Assembly: GCA_945902755.1 (NCBI GenBank)
Contig: CAMDNC010000007.1
Span: 1-45,240, forward strand
From: Flavipsychrobacter stenotrophus
Lineage (GTDB): Bacteria; Bacteroidota; Bacteroidia; Chitinophagales; Chitinophagaceae
DNA: 45,240 nt
Direction of reading: 5' to 3'
The translations under genes were made by a program, and so were the position numbers. This document shows positions 8,489-17,251 of the stretch, one piece after another. The notes beneath the pieces were generated by a model. The model was given only the letters and a program-made list of their open reading frames with translations, was not told where the DNA came from and ran no database searches. The first letter of the stretch is position 1. The number at the start of each line of letters is the position of its first letter.

Positions 8489-10549
8489 CTAGCTGATTTT
8501 TCCCCAGTGTGATTGTTTGTTTTTCTCAGACAAAGCATAACGCAGAGGTTGGTTTTGGGGCTTTGTGAGTGCAGGATCGTCAGATAATAATTGCAGTGCT
8601 GCTACTCTGGTTTCCTCTAATATGTCACTATCTTGGACAATATCTGCAAGTTTAAATTTCATTAATCCACTTTGTTTGGTACCATACATATCACCGGGTC
8701 CGCGCATAGCAAGGTCTTCTTCAGCTATCTTGAAACCGTCGGTGGTAGATACCATTATCTGAATCCGTTTGTAGCTTTCTTCTGATATTTTATTACCAGT
8801 AAGAAGAATACAATACGATTGTTCAGCACCTCGCCCCACCCTACCTCTTAGCTGGTGCATTTGGGATAAACCAAAGCGCTCTGCACTTTCTATAAGCATT
8901 ACTGATGCATTAGGAACGTTAACACCCACCTCAATTACAGTAGTGGCAACTAAAACATTTGCCTCACCTTTTACAAATCGTTGCATATTGCGTTCACGCT
9001 CATCACCGTCTTGCCTGCCATGTACCATAGCTATCCGGTATTTATTTTCATTGAACCATATTTTCACTTGTTCGTAACCAGCCATCAGACTTTCATAATC
9101 CATTTTTTCAGACTCTTCAATAAGAGGGTAAACGATATATGCTTGTCGTCCTTTGTCTACCTCCTTTCTCAAAAACTCCATTACTCTGGTTCTGTGGCTG
9201 TCTTTGCTTGCAATGGTTTTTATAGGTTGTCGGCCCGGAGGCAGCTCGTCTATTACAGACACTTCTAGGTCGCCATACATGGTCATGGCCAGCGTGCGTG
9301 GAATAGGAGTAGCTGTCATTACAAGTATATGGGGAGGCATTTCATTTTTTTTCCACAGTCTTGCTCTCTGACCCACACCAAACCTATGCTGCTCATCTAT
9401 AACAGCCAAACCTAGATTTTTAAACTGTACATTATCTTCTAGTAGGGCATGGGTACCCACTACAATTCTCAAGGAGCCATCAGCAAGTTCTTGCAATATT
9501 TCTTTTCTTATCTTTCCTTTTACATTGCCCGTCAATAACTTTACAGCTATTCCCATCTCGCTCAGCAGTTCTGCTATGCTATAAAAGTGTTGTTGCGACA
9601 ATATCTCTGTAGGAGCCATTATACATGCCTGAAAACCGTTGTCGAGCGCCAAAAGCATAGACATAAGTGCCACAATAGTTTTGCCGCTACCTACATCGCC
9701 TTGTAGCAGTCTGTTCATTTGTTTCCCAGTGCCAGTATCTTGTCTTATCTCACGTAATACCCGTTTTTGTGCATTAGTTAATTGAAAAGGGAGATGATCA
9801 TTAAAAAACTCGTTAAACAAATCTCCCACCTTACTGAAGTGCCAACCTTGTTGTGCGGTATGTTGCAGTCTTAACCTGCCTATTTGCAATTGTGAGAGGA
9901 ATAGCTCTTCCCATTTCATTCGGTGACGGGCAATGTATTCATGCTCTTCGGAGTCAGGGTAATGTATCCATTTTAGAGCCTGAAATCTGCCACAAAGGGT
10001 GTATTTATTACGAATATCTGCCGACAAAACCTCAATTACATCTGTTTGTTGAATTTTTTCAAATAGAGCTTGTGTAAGTTTTGCAAACGAACGATTGGTA
10101 ATTCCTCTCACTCTCAGTTTTTCAGTAGTGGAGTAAACAGGTTGCCTTCCGGGAATAGCAGTTTCTGCAGTCCAAGGTTCAATTTCAGGATGAGCAATAT
10201 TTATTATTCCATTAAAAACATTTAGTTTACCATAGACAATATATCTAGTGTTTTCTTTCAGTGATTTTTTCATCCACTGTGCACCCTGAAACCACAATAG
10301 TTCTATTCTACCTGTTTCGTCGTATATAGTAGCTATCAATCTTTTTTTTCTGCCCTCCCCATCCTCTGTAATGTTTACAAGTGTACCAGCAATTTGCACA
10401 CTATCACTTTTAGGGTCAATAAACCCTATTCTGGTTATTTGTGATCTGTCGGCATATCTGTAAGGATAGTGATACAGCAAGTCTTCGAAGGTGCTAATCT
10501 CTAACTCAGAGCGGAGGAGTTCGCCTCTTTGCGGCCCCACCCCTCTCAA
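8489..10549 (-). CDS. recG: ATP-dependent DNA helicase RecG (no ATG start)
   Basis: RecG remodels stalled replication forks and Holliday junctions. This copy has the N-terminal wedge/OB domain (HYPYRYADRSQI, then an OB fold with GRIELLWFQGAQWMKKSL) and two helicase domains. The helicase motifs are Walker A GDVGSGKT, DEQH in AVIDEQHRFGVGQRARL, MTATPIPRTLAMTMYGDLE, and QLRGRVGRGAEQSYCILL. The first canonical start in this frame is the TTG at 10547-10549. However, the frame stays open upstream and encodes ILDSPIEY immediately before LRGVGPQRG. The sequence of that type is conserved at the N-terminus of related RecG proteins, so the real start probably lies 8-11 codons upstream. Only ATA, ATT or ATC codons are available there (for example ATA at 10573 or 10582) before a TAG stop. 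See findings. Confidence 0.93.
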   Translation of the reverse strand: MRGVGPQRGELLRSELEISTFEDLLYHYPYRYADRSQITRIGFIDPKSDSVQIAGTLVNITEDGEGRKKRLIATIYDETGRIELLWFQGAQWMKKSLKENTRYIVYGKLNVFNGIINIAHPEIEPWTAETAIPGRQPVYSTTEKLRVRGITNRSFAKLTQALFEKIQQTDVIEVLSADIRNKYTLCGRFQALKWIHYPDSEEHEYIARHRMKWEELFLSQLQIGRLRLQHTAQQGWHFSKVGDLFNEFFNDHLPFQLTNAQKRVLREIRQDTGTGKQMNRLLQGDVGSGKTIVALMSMLLALDNGFQACIMAPTEILSQQHFYSIAELLSEMGIAVKLLTGNVKGKIRKEILQELADGSLRIVVGTHALLEDNVQFKNLGLAVIDEQHRFGVGQRARLWKKNEMPPHILVMTATPIPRTLAMTMYGDLEVSVIDELPPGRQPIKTIASKDSHRTRVMEFLRKEVDKGRQAYIVYPLIEESEKMDYESLMAGYEQVKIWFNENKYRIAMVHGRQDGDERERNMQRFVKGEANVLVATTVIEVGVNVPNASVMLIESAERFGLSQMHQLRGRVGRGAEQSYCILLTGNKISEESYKRIQIMVSTTDGFKIAEEDLAMRGPGDMYGTKQSGLMKFKLADIVQDSDILEETRVAALQLLSDDPALTKPQNQPLRYALSEKNKQSHWGKIS

Positions 10550-10670
10550 ATATTCTATAGGCGAATCAAGTATGTATTGTATCTGGCTGATAGCACAAAA
10601 ATAACTGATAAAAATAGAAACATAATCAACGTACTAGGTAGAAAAAACGAACACCTAGAAAAAGAAGGCT

Positions 10671-10702
10671 TAAAAAAAAGCCCCACAGTAATCTGCAGGG
10701 CT
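10671..10702 (-). terminator. Terminator after the SGNH lipoprotein gene
   Basis: AGCCC (10679-10683) pairs with GGGCT (10698-10702), with an inner CAG/CTG pair around a TAAT loop. On the minus strand the stem is followed by a run of eight T (complement of 10672-10679). It lies 25 bases beyond the stop of the SGNH gene and upstream of recG. Confidence 0.75.
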
Positions 10703-10726
10703 AAAAATAAGAAGATTAAAAAAACA

Positions 10727-12097
10727 CTATGGGAACTTGATACCAGGATATTTGTTAGCATCAGTTTGTGGAATCGTAGACTTGTAATATGCATTGATAG
10801 CTTTGATGATATGGTTGGCCACAAGAGCATTTCCACGAGCATTAAGATGTATGCCATCTAGCGAAAAAGCACCACCAGAGATATATTCAGTAGAATAGGT
10901 GATACCATTGTAAGCCATACCAGTTGACAAAGTTTTCATGAAAGAGTTAATGTCTACATAAGCAAGCTTGCGCAATTTACACTCTTGTTCAATATAAGCA
11001 TTAAAACTCTTGATAGTGTTTCTTATGTTCTGCAATTCATCCGTAGTTAGGACGTACTCTTTCGGAATAGGTTTGGTGCTACCCCAACCAGCACATTTTA
11101 TAGAGTCGCGTGGCACGGTCATCAATATTAGCTCACCAGGTACGGCCTGACGGGTTTGATCGTCATTGTCTTTGATTATATAATAATTATATCCCTGCAA
11201 AAACACCTTGTCAAAAGATAGAGTAGAATACAACGCTTGCAGGGTATCTGCATAGCTCTGACGATCTATGTATAAACCATTTGCTGGCACCGTGTTGAAG
11301 TAAGGAAGTGCGCTAACATCAGGTATATTTATAAGAGCACCTTTCGCTGAAGTGCTACTCACAGCCTTCAATATACTATCGTATGCACTGGTAAACACAG
11401 AAGTAGGAGTAATGTCGTTCGAATTGTAAATGTTTAAAGTAACAGGTAATGCATTTCCAGTACCATCACCCTGACCACCGGCAACCGCATAGCCCAGTAC
11501 GTCAGTTACACCAAGCCATACCGTAAAGAAAGTTGGTCCAAGATTATATACTCTTGAATACAACTCATCTAAAGGACGCTGAGCTGGATTATAATAAAAG
11601 CGTTGTGCATATTTATTGAGACCAGCATAACCTGATACTAAGTAATCAGCAACTCGGATTCTAGGTATAGAAATGTTATTGATCTGTGCGTTGTTTATCG
11701 GATTGATGTACTTCCAACTGCCATTAGAATCAAGGGGCAAAGTGGTAGTAACAGGGGCCAAGGAAACAGAGCCATCGCAATAAGTCGTGGTTCCTAATAC
11801 CAATTTTGGTTCAGGGTATCCGTTATCTCCTGTAACTAAAGGTTGTATAAATGGACCATTGGCTCCAAAACCATCTTCTATAGTTTCAAATTGCTCAAAT
11901 AGCCTTTGGGGGTATGAATTCAACTGACCAGAGACAGTCAAGCTTCTGTCAGCATAACCTGAGCTGTATGAACAACCTACAGCCAAATAGTTTGTAAAGA
12001 CAGCTTCACCAGCAGTAGAAGGTGTTGTAACATCTGCACTGGGCTTGCAAGAGGCAAACAGTATTGCCGCAACACCAATGGTATATAATTTTTTCAT
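10727..12097 (-). CDS. SGNH/GDSL-family lipolytic lipoprotein
   Basis: This is a predicted periplasmic-facing or surface lipoprotein esterase of 456 residues. I start it at the ATG at 12097, giving MKKLYTIGVAAILFASC with a lipobox ending at Cys17; an in-frame ATG six codons upstream is less likely. The SGNH block I is LAVGCSYSSGYAD, with Ser in a GCSYS context in place of the usual GDS. The Gly/Asn blocks are less clear (WLGVTDVLGYA). Block V is LDGIHLNARGNALVAN, containing the Asp and His of the triad. The gene lies 23 bases downstream of the FadL-type porin gene on the same strand, and the pair is probably one operon with a terminator at 10671-10702. Lipid or ester hydrolysis coupled to uptake is an inference. 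Confidence 0.8.
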   Translation of the reverse strand: MKKLYTIGVAAILFASCKPSADVTTPSTAGEAVFTNYLAVGCSYSSGYADRSLTVSGQLNSYPQRLFEQFETIEDGFGANGPFIQPLVTGDNGYPEPKLVLGTTTYCDGSVSLAPVTTTLPLDSNGSWKYINPINNAQINNISIPRIRVADYLVSGYAGLNKYAQRFYYNPAQRPLDELYSRVYNLGPTFFTVWLGVTDVLGYAVAGGQGDGTGNALPVTLNIYNSNDITPTSVFTSAYDSILKAVSSTSAKGALINIPDVSALPYFNTVPANGLYIDRQSYADTLQALYSTLSFDKVFLQGYNYYIIKDNDDQTRQAVPGELILMTVPRDSIKCAGWGSTKPIPKEYVLTTDELQNIRNTIKSFNAYIEQECKLRKLAYVDINSFMKTLSTGMAYNGITYSTEYISGGAFSLDGIHLNARGNALVANHIIKAINAYYKSTIPQTDANKYPGIKFP

Positions 12098-12120
12098 CTT
12101 GCTCGTTTTATTCAATTTTT

Positions 12121-13365
12121 TTAGAAACTATAATACAATCCTATGCCAGGCGCAGCGGCGGTTGTTTTGTATACTCCACCGAAGCCTGCATGATCATAGT
12201 TGCCTTGACGTTTTACAGAGTTTACTCCTTCAAATGCAGCCATTATTGTAAGTCCGGGGAGAGGTTTAACCGTTATACCGCAGCTTAATACCACTCTGTC
12301 TGCATCTGGTAAATCAGGAGAAACAGATCCATTAGTTACTGGCGTAGGGTCATAAGCGGCACCGCCCATCAGGGCTACGGTGTTGCTTATTTTGTAGCAA
12401 ATACCAAAACGAGGAGTGAAGGTGTTACGATACTTGCGTGGTGCACGCACATTGTTAAGAGAGGTAGTAGTTTGCGCAAAATCAAAACGAAGTGTGTCGA
12501 AAGAATTCCAACCTGTATAGTTGAAATCCAACTGAAGCGTTATATCGTTTAATCTCCAGCCAAATCCTATTGTTGCTACTCCAGGCAAAGGTAGACGAGA
12601 GCTGAACTTTGTGTTAGGAAAAGAATCTCTAAGAGAAGTTGGAACTCTGAAGTCAGCAGACCCAGCGCTTACATCCATATTAACCTGAGAGCGGTAAGTT
12701 AAACCCACTTGGAAATTTTCTCTCAGTTTCATTTGCGCACCTATGTTGAACCCTACTCCTGTAGCTGTACCATGCAAATGTGCTTGACCATCGTCAATGT
12801 CAGCACCCTGAGCACCATGTACAGGTAATGCCTGTCTAAAGTCTACACTGCCAGCACCGAAAACAAAGCCTGCACCCACAGAAAGCCATTCGTTGGCACG
12901 ATAGCTAACGGTCGGTTGAAAAAAAACAGTTTTCAAGTCAATGGACTGTACAATGTACTTTCCTAGCCAGTTATTATCCCATTTCAGTCCTGCTCCAAAT
13001 GGAGTGTAGATACCCAATCCTAACGCCAAACGGCTGTCTTCGTTGAGGCGACCACCTATATACAGATTGAAAGGTGTAAAAGTCTGAGATACGCTTTGTT
13101 CATTAGCAGATGTTACACCAGAGTTGTCGCGATTGCCAAAAGCGGTCGATGGCATCAGAAACATCGTACTGCCGTATATCTGCACACCTTTTAGCCTTGC
13201 TAGACCTCCAGGATTGTAAAAAATAGTTGAAGCATCCCAGGGCCAAGCTGCACCTGAGCCGCCCATAGCTACCTGCCTCAATCCCTGAAGATTGAGCTGA
13301 TAACCAGCACCAAAAGAGGTCATTGCAGACAATAACAATGATGCCGTTATTACATGTTTCTTCAT
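12121..13365 (-). CDS. OmpP1/FadL family outer-membrane transporter
   Basis: FadL-type proteins are 14-strand outer-membrane barrels that pass hydrophobic compounds such as long-chain fatty acids. This 414-residue protein begins with signal peptide MKKHVITASLLLSAMTSFGAG. The mature N-terminus GYQLNLQGLRQVAMGGSGAA followed by DASTIFYNPGGLARLKG is the family hallmark (hatch region). The rest alternates barrel strands and ends GIGLYYSF, with a terminal Phe typical of outer-membrane insertion. The frame is open another 37 codons upstream, but those residues are not signal-like, so the start at 13365 is chosen. The SGNH lipoprotein gene follows 23 bases downstream. The substrate is unknown. Confidence 0.88.
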   Translation of the reverse strand: MKKHVITASLLLSAMTSFGAGYQLNLQGLRQVAMGGSGAAWPWDASTIFYNPGGLARLKGVQIYGSTMFLMPSTAFGNRDNSGVTSANEQSVSQTFTPFNLYIGGRLNEDSRLALGLGIYTPFGAGLKWDNNWLGKYIVQSIDLKTVFFQPTVSYRANEWLSVGAGFVFGAGSVDFRQALPVHGAQGADIDDGQAHLHGTATGVGFNIGAQMKLRENFQVGLTYRSQVNMDVSAGSADFRVPTSLRDSFPNTKFSSRLPLPGVATIGFGWRLNDITLQLDFNYTGWNSFDTLRFDFAQTTTSLNNVRAPRKYRNTFTPRFGICYKISNTVALMGGAAYDPTPVTNGSVSPDLPDADRVVLSCGITVKPLPGLTIMAAFEGVNSVKRQGNYDHAGFGGVYKTTAAAPGIGLYYSF

Positions 13366-13485
13366 AATTCTTGTGTTAAAAATTCGTTGAATCTGAACGC
13401 ACAGTTTTAATAATCGGGTATTAAGGTATACTGAAATATCTATAAATACAAATACCTCCGAAAAAAACCACTGCAAATATACGTT

Positions 13486-14181
13486 TTAAGATATAGCAAT
13501 ACCAATGGTAGCGATGCTTATTTTTACATTTTGTGCCCCCAATAGCACATTTGCGCAAGCTTCGATGGTGGCACCAGTCGTCAAAACATCGTCTAGGATT
13601 AGTATGTGTTTGCCAAGGAGCGGTGTTGTATCAGCAAGCAAAAAAGCCCCCATCATATTGTCTGCTCGTTCTGCTCTTGTTTTAGTTGTTTGGCTTTCGG
13701 TTTTCTTTACGCGTATTAGCGAAACAGTATCTACTTTTTTTCCTAAAGCTGCAGCTAATATTGCACTTTGGTTATAACCACGTTCATGCAATCGGGAGGG
13801 ATGTAGTGGTACAGGAATAACTATATCAATATCGTTTAGCCACCCTCCATGCTTTAGAGTTGCGGCTAATCTTGCACCTAGATATTTACCATTTTGTATT
13901 TGTCCTCTGTATTTTAGCCCATGCAATAAATGCTGCAAAAGACCATCTTCAGTGAAGTAGGCTAGGGATGTAGCTTTTACAAACGGCACTCTACCTGCAA
14001 AACGCATTGCTGTTTCATTGTTATCGGTGTAGTGATAATTGGTTTCGGGTAGCAAAGTAGCGCAGCCCATGCACAATACATGCTCACCACTTACCAAAGG
14101 GTTAGAACACCCTTCACATAAATCAGGATAAAAAAGGTGAACAAATCCGTTTCGAAGTTCTTTTAGTGAAATGAAACTCAT
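13486..14181 (-). CDS. ComF family protein (phosphoribosyltransferase-like)
   Basis: ComF-family proteins are linked to DNA uptake in competent bacteria. This one has 231 residues. The N-terminal zinc-finger cysteines are C22, C25, C37 and C40 (CEGC and CMGC). The phosphoribosyltransferase-type domain follows, with HGLKYRGQIQNGKYLG, IVIPVPLHPSRLHERGYNQS and the PRPP-loop motif LILDDVLTTGAT. These are the standard ComF landmarks. It starts 26 bases after the upstream lipoprotein gene on the same strand, so the two may be co-transcribed. No other competence gene is in the window, so the role here is not proven. Confidence 0.88.
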   Translation of the reverse strand: MSFISLKELRNGFVHLFYPDLCEGCSNPLVSGEHVLCMGCATLLPETNYHYTDNNETAMRFAGRVPFVKATSLAYFTEDGLLQHLLHGLKYRGQIQNGKYLGARLAATLKHGGWLNDIDIVIPVPLHPSRLHERGYNQSAILAAALGKKVDTVSLIRVKKTESQTTKTRAERADNMMGAFLLADTTPLLGKHILILDDVLTTGATIEACANVLLGAQNVKISIATIGIAIS

Positions 14182-14207
14182 AGATAGAAATGGCAGTGTT
14201 CCACCAA

Positions 14208-14939
14208 TTATTTAGATACAGAACCTTGAAAAAGCTTCAGGAAATACTTTGTTTCTTCCTCCGCTAGAATCATTTCTCCATCCTGACACCTGATAACCTT
14301 AAGTGTACGAGGTGATTTACCGTCGCAGTTAAGCGATTGGCCCCCTCCGAGTTCTTTGATAAACCAAGATGGATTATTATCTGGATCTGTTCCGCTATAT
14401 ATGAAGCCTTGTTTGCCATCTGTCGAAGCCCCGGTTACATAAACTGACCGGATGTTTCTTGACATATCAATGGTTCCCGGAGCGGTGCGTTTATAGACAG
14501 TCCATTTACCTATCATTTCATCTATATTATTAATAGGTCGTGTTGAGTCTTCTTTTTTTATAACAATTGTTTTTACCACGTCCGAGAGATCGGGAGCAAG
14601 TTGAATAATTCCTTTGTTATTGGTAAGCACAAGTAGGTTAGATTTTCTGGTAACGACTTTATACCTAGAGTAGCCCATATCTAATATACTATCTTCGCTT
14701 ACAGTATAGCTACCTTCATATACGAAACCATTTCGATGACGATAGGAAAATGAATCATTTACAGAAAAGGTCATAAATAGAGTATCAGAAAAAGGCTGTA
14801 TAGTGCTGTCTAAAGACATTCTTACTACTTCTTTCCATCTGCTGGGAACAATCAATTTTTGTTTTTTTTTGTCGAAGCAGGAGGCAGTTGCCGGTAGCAA
14901 AACGAGCAGAACGGGAATATAATATTTAGTTAAACTCAT
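14208..14939 (-). CDS. Hypothetical lipoprotein
   Basis: I do not recognise the family. The start at 14939 gives MSLTKYYIPVLLVLLPATASC, a lipoprotein signal with lipobox TASC; the frame is open 14 codons further upstream, but that extension is not signal-like. The 243-residue protein has no obvious enzymatic motif. It contains two halves with beta-rich character: one with SFSYRHRNGFVYEGSYTVSED, which resembles lipocalin-like or META-type stress proteins seen in Bacteroidota, and one with IDEMIGKWTVYKRTAPGTID, which looks like a second copy of a similar fold. That is an impression only. comF follows 26 bases downstream. Confidence 0.55.
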   Translation of the reverse strand: MSLTKYYIPVLLVLLPATASCFDKKKQKLIVPSRWKEVVRMSLDSTIQPFSDTLFMTFSVNDSFSYRHRNGFVYEGSYTVSEDSILDMGYSRYKVVTRKSNLLVLTNNKGIIQLAPDLSDVVKTIVIKKEDSTRPINNIDEMIGKWTVYKRTAPGTIDMSRNIRSVYVTGASTDGKQGFIYSGTDPDNNPSWFIKELGGGQSLNCDGKSPRTLKVIRCQDGEMILAEEETKYFLKLFQGSVSK

Positions 14940-15081
14940 GATGCACAAATGTAGGAAATATGACCCATCGCTATATCTCATAAAAAATTATTATTCTTTA
15001 CCAAACTTAATATTCCACAGCGAAAGTCAATATTCTTAATTTTACCTGAGTCAGCAAACATTGCATAAAAAAATTTACAAG

Positions 15082-15864
15082 ATGCCATCTTTACCCATTT
15101 ACGTAACGCTCATACAATCTGATATAGTATGGGAAGACAAGCAGACTAATCTCGAACAATACCAACAGCTTATTGCCAGGACAACTACCGTTCGACACGT
15201 AGTAGTATTGCCTGAAATGTTTAGTACAGGTTTTAGTATGTCTCCTGAGTTGCTAGCCGAGCCCATGGATGGACCTACTATTGGATGGATGAAGAAGATA
15301 GCAAGCCAACACAGATGTATACTAACAGGGAGCCTTATAATAGAAGACAATGGGAAATATTATAACCGAATGCTTTGGGTGCAGCCAGATGGTAAAGTAG
15401 CACACTATGATAAAAGACATTTGTTTGGCTTTGCTAGTGAAGACCACCACTATGCGTCAGGTACATCAAGAGTAATTACACAGGTTAATGGCTGGCGTTT
15501 CAATCTGATGGTTTGTTATGATCTTCGTTTTCCTGTATGGTCACGCAATCAGGGAGAGGAGTATGACGTACTCATCTATGTAGCCAATTGGCCCGAACAG
15601 CGCAGCATGGCATGGAAAACACTATTGCAAGCACGCGCAATAGAAAATCAATGCTACGTAATAGGAGTGAACAGAATAGGTAAAGATCCTAAAGGGAATA
15701 ATTACTCTGGCGACAGTAGTGTATTCGGTCCATCGGGAGAGACTCTTTGGCAACAGTCTCATTCACAGGATGTACATACTGTAGCACTAAATGCCGAGGT
15801 CTTAACAAAAGTCCGTCAAAACTATCCCTTTCTTAAAGATGCTGATACGTTTCTGATGTTGTAA
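15082..15864 (+). CDS. Omega-amidase / nitrilase-family carbon-nitrogen hydrolase
   Basis: The protein has 260 residues from ATG 15082; a TTG 21 bases upstream also opens the frame but adds non-family residues. The nitrilase Glu-Lys-Cys triad is clear: E45 in VVLPEMFSTGF, K111 in HYDKRHLFGFASED, and C145 in NLMVCYDLRFPVW. VLIYVANWPEQRSMAWKTLL and CYVIGVNRIGKDPKGNNYSG complete the family pattern. The closest recognised type is YafV/Nit2-like omega-amidase, which hydrolyses alpha-ketoglutaramate or alpha-ketosuccinamate, removing toxic transamination by-products in the cytoplasm. It diverges from the upstream lipoprotein gene. Confidence 0.88.
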   Translation: MPSLPIYVTLIQSDIVWEDKQTNLEQYQQLIARTTTVRHVVVLPEMFSTGFSMSPELLAEPMDGPTIGWMKKIASQHRCILTGSLIIEDNGKYYNRMLWVQPDGKVAHYDKRHLFGFASEDHHYASGTSRVITQVNGWRFNLMVCYDLRFPVWSRNQGEEYDVLIYVANWPEQRSMAWKTLLQARAIENQCYVIGVNRIGKDPKGNNYSGDSSVFGPSGETLWQQSHSQDVHTVALNAEVLTKVRQNYPFLKDADTFLML

Positions 15865-15960
15865 ATAACCACAGGTAAATACTCTTGTACTAGTGAGTAA
15901 TGAGTTGCCGAGCGGAAAATGCTATAAGTTTTCATTATAACGCTATTAGGATACACGATG

Positions 15961-15989
15961 GCATTTATTAGCTTTTAGCTAATAAATGC
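15961..15989. terminator. Perfect 13-bp inverted repeat (hairpin), possible terminator
   Basis: GCATTTATTAGCT (15961-15973) and AGCTAATAAATGC (15977-15989) are perfect inverted arms around a TTT loop. It lies 97 bases after the omega-amidase stop. It is AT-rich and followed only by a short T stretch (GTTTTAG), so it may be a weak terminator or a protein-binding palindrome. Confidence 0.5.
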
Positions 15990-16131
15990 AGCTGTTTTAG
16001 TGTAATAACCACCTCTCCGCCATTTACTGCTCGAGATTTTGCATCAAAGTAATGTTAACTTGTTGTAACCAACTCGTACAACAAAACCACTTGGCACAGC
16101 TTTTGCGTATGTATAATAAAATTCGTTTGTT

Positions 16132-16320
16132 ATGAAAAAGAGAGCAGTGATTTACTTCAGCAAAAACAAAGCATTAAAGATTCTAGAAAGCCCGTTGTCT
16201 GCTGACCTGAAAACGTTACTAAGTGCAACGTTTGCATTGTCACACAGTAGAGTGGTAAAAAGCCACATTCAAAATACGCTTATGCAACTGGAAAAGCCAA
16301 CTTACAAATTGACAGCTTAA
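16132..16320 (+). CDS. Small basic hypothetical protein (62 aa)
   Basis: This is a short ORF starting MKKRAVIYFSKNKALKILES and ending KPTYKLTA. It is basic (many Lys/Arg), predicted largely helical, with no signal peptide and no membrane segment. I do not recognise the family. Support for it being real is contextual: it stands alone in its own spacer, has an ATG start preceded by an AT-rich promoter-like stretch, and is followed by a strong terminator at 16389. It could also be a non-coding transcript that happens to contain an ORF. Confidence 0.5.
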   Translation: MKKRAVIYFSKNKALKILESPLSADLKTLLSATFALSHSRVVKSHIQNTLMQLEKPTYKLTA

Positions 16321-16631
16321 TAATTGCAATTCGACTGTCTCCAGTTGTTTATATATATCGTGTGTGTTTGATTTGTGAAATGAGGAGGAACACAGCATAA
16401 AGGAGTAGTTTGTGCTGTGTTTTTTTCATTTAAAATATTGTGTCTAAAGTTCATTGGTTTTGGATTTTACGTACATTTGATTCCCACAAAACAAAAAATT
16501 AATCCATTTTTTAGGAAGAATCGTTTGCTTTTTCAAAGATTCTTAACATTTTTTGATTTTTGGCTTCATTTTTGCTGTAGGTATGTTTGAGTGTTATAAT
16601 GAAGAGTGAGGTTGTTTATTTTTATAAGAGC
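16321..16631. other. Intergenic region, 311 bases
   Basis: It contains the terminator of the small ORF (16389-16427) and then AT-rich sequence with several TTTTTG runs. A CATTTTTGC at 16567-16575 is one base off the TAnnTTTG promoter box and may drive the next gene. I see no other coding or structured element. Confidence 0.5.
16389..16427 (+). terminator. Rho-independent terminator after the 62-aa ORF
   Basis: AACACAGCA (16389-16397) pairs perfectly with TGCTGTGTT (16413-16421) and runs into a T tract. It lies 68 bases after the small ORF, supporting a short independent transcript. Confidence 0.8.
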
Positions 16632-17030
16632 ATGAAAAAAATTATTTTATTTGTAACTAGTTGTACTTTGTTTTTCTTTACGGTGCAAGCACAGACATCC
16701 CGTCCTCCGATGGAAGAGGTTGTTAATGCTATTAAAAATAACCGTATTGAAGATATGTCGAAGTATTTCGACAACATTGTTCCAGTTACTATCAACAATA
16801 ATCAAACCATCTACAGCCGTAACCAGGCAGAAGCTGTTCTAAAGGATTTTTTCGAACGAAATATTCCAAAAGATTTTTTGATAATGGATAATGGTTCTCC
16901 GAATACAACATCCAAATTCATTATCGGAAGTTTAATAACACCTAGCGGGAACAAATACAATGTATACATCCTGATGAAACAAAAAGACAATAGCTTCTTC
17001 CTTCAAGAAATCAGAATAAATAGAGAATAA
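16632..17030 (+). CDS. Secreted DUF4783-like protein
   Basis: This is a 132-residue exported protein. The start at ATG 16632 gives a good signal peptide (KKIILFVTSCTLFFFTVQAQ); the frame is open 15 codons upstream from a TTG but that extension has no signal character. The mature part is a small alpha/beta domain with VVNAIKNNRIEDMSKYFDN, VPVTINNNQTIYSRNQAEAV, LKDFFERNIPKDF and FLQEIRINRE. This layout matches the Bacteroidota family DUF4783, whose fold resembles NTF2-like domains; its function is unknown. The family name is from recognition of the pattern, not a search. The stop codon is inside the terminator stem. Confidence 0.7.
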   Translation: MKKIILFVTSCTLFFFTVQAQTSRPPMEEVVNAIKNNRIEDMSKYFDNIVPVTINNNQTIYSRNQAEAVLKDFFERNIPKDFLIMDNGSPNTTSKFIIGSLITPSGNKYNVYILMKQKDNSFFLQEIRINRE

Positions 17031-17057
17031 CCGATATTTTTTATCGGTTATTTTTTT
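17026..17057 (+). terminator. Rho-independent terminator overlapping the stop codon
   Basis: AATAACCGATA (17026-17036) and TATCGGTTATT (17042-17052) pair perfectly around TTTTT and are followed by more T. The TAA stop of the DUF4783-like gene (17028-17030) is part of the left arm. Confidence 0.9.
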
Positions 17058-17251
17058 GCATTGTCTTTGTCTTTTTTTCAATAAGCGAAGCAATTTTTAG
17101 TAAAAAAGACAATGCTGAAATTATCGCAGATAAGAAAGTTTATCTTTCTGCAGAGTCGACAAACTGAATTTAATTTTAATACGGGTCAATTTATTTCGGA
17201 AACGAAGCATTTTAGTGATTCTCGCCGATACTTTTCTAATTTTGACCCACG

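Noticed and set aside
10555-10857. 100-aa minus-strand ORF over the recG start and SGNH gene end
   Set aside because: It overlaps the end of the SGNH gene and the recG upstream region in another frame and crosses a terminator. Its residues look like a shadow. A frameshifted recG start at its ATG was considered but has no support.
13366-13476. N-terminal extension of the FadL-type protein
   Set aside because: Upstream residues are not signal-like; the ATG at 13365 gives a normal signal peptide.
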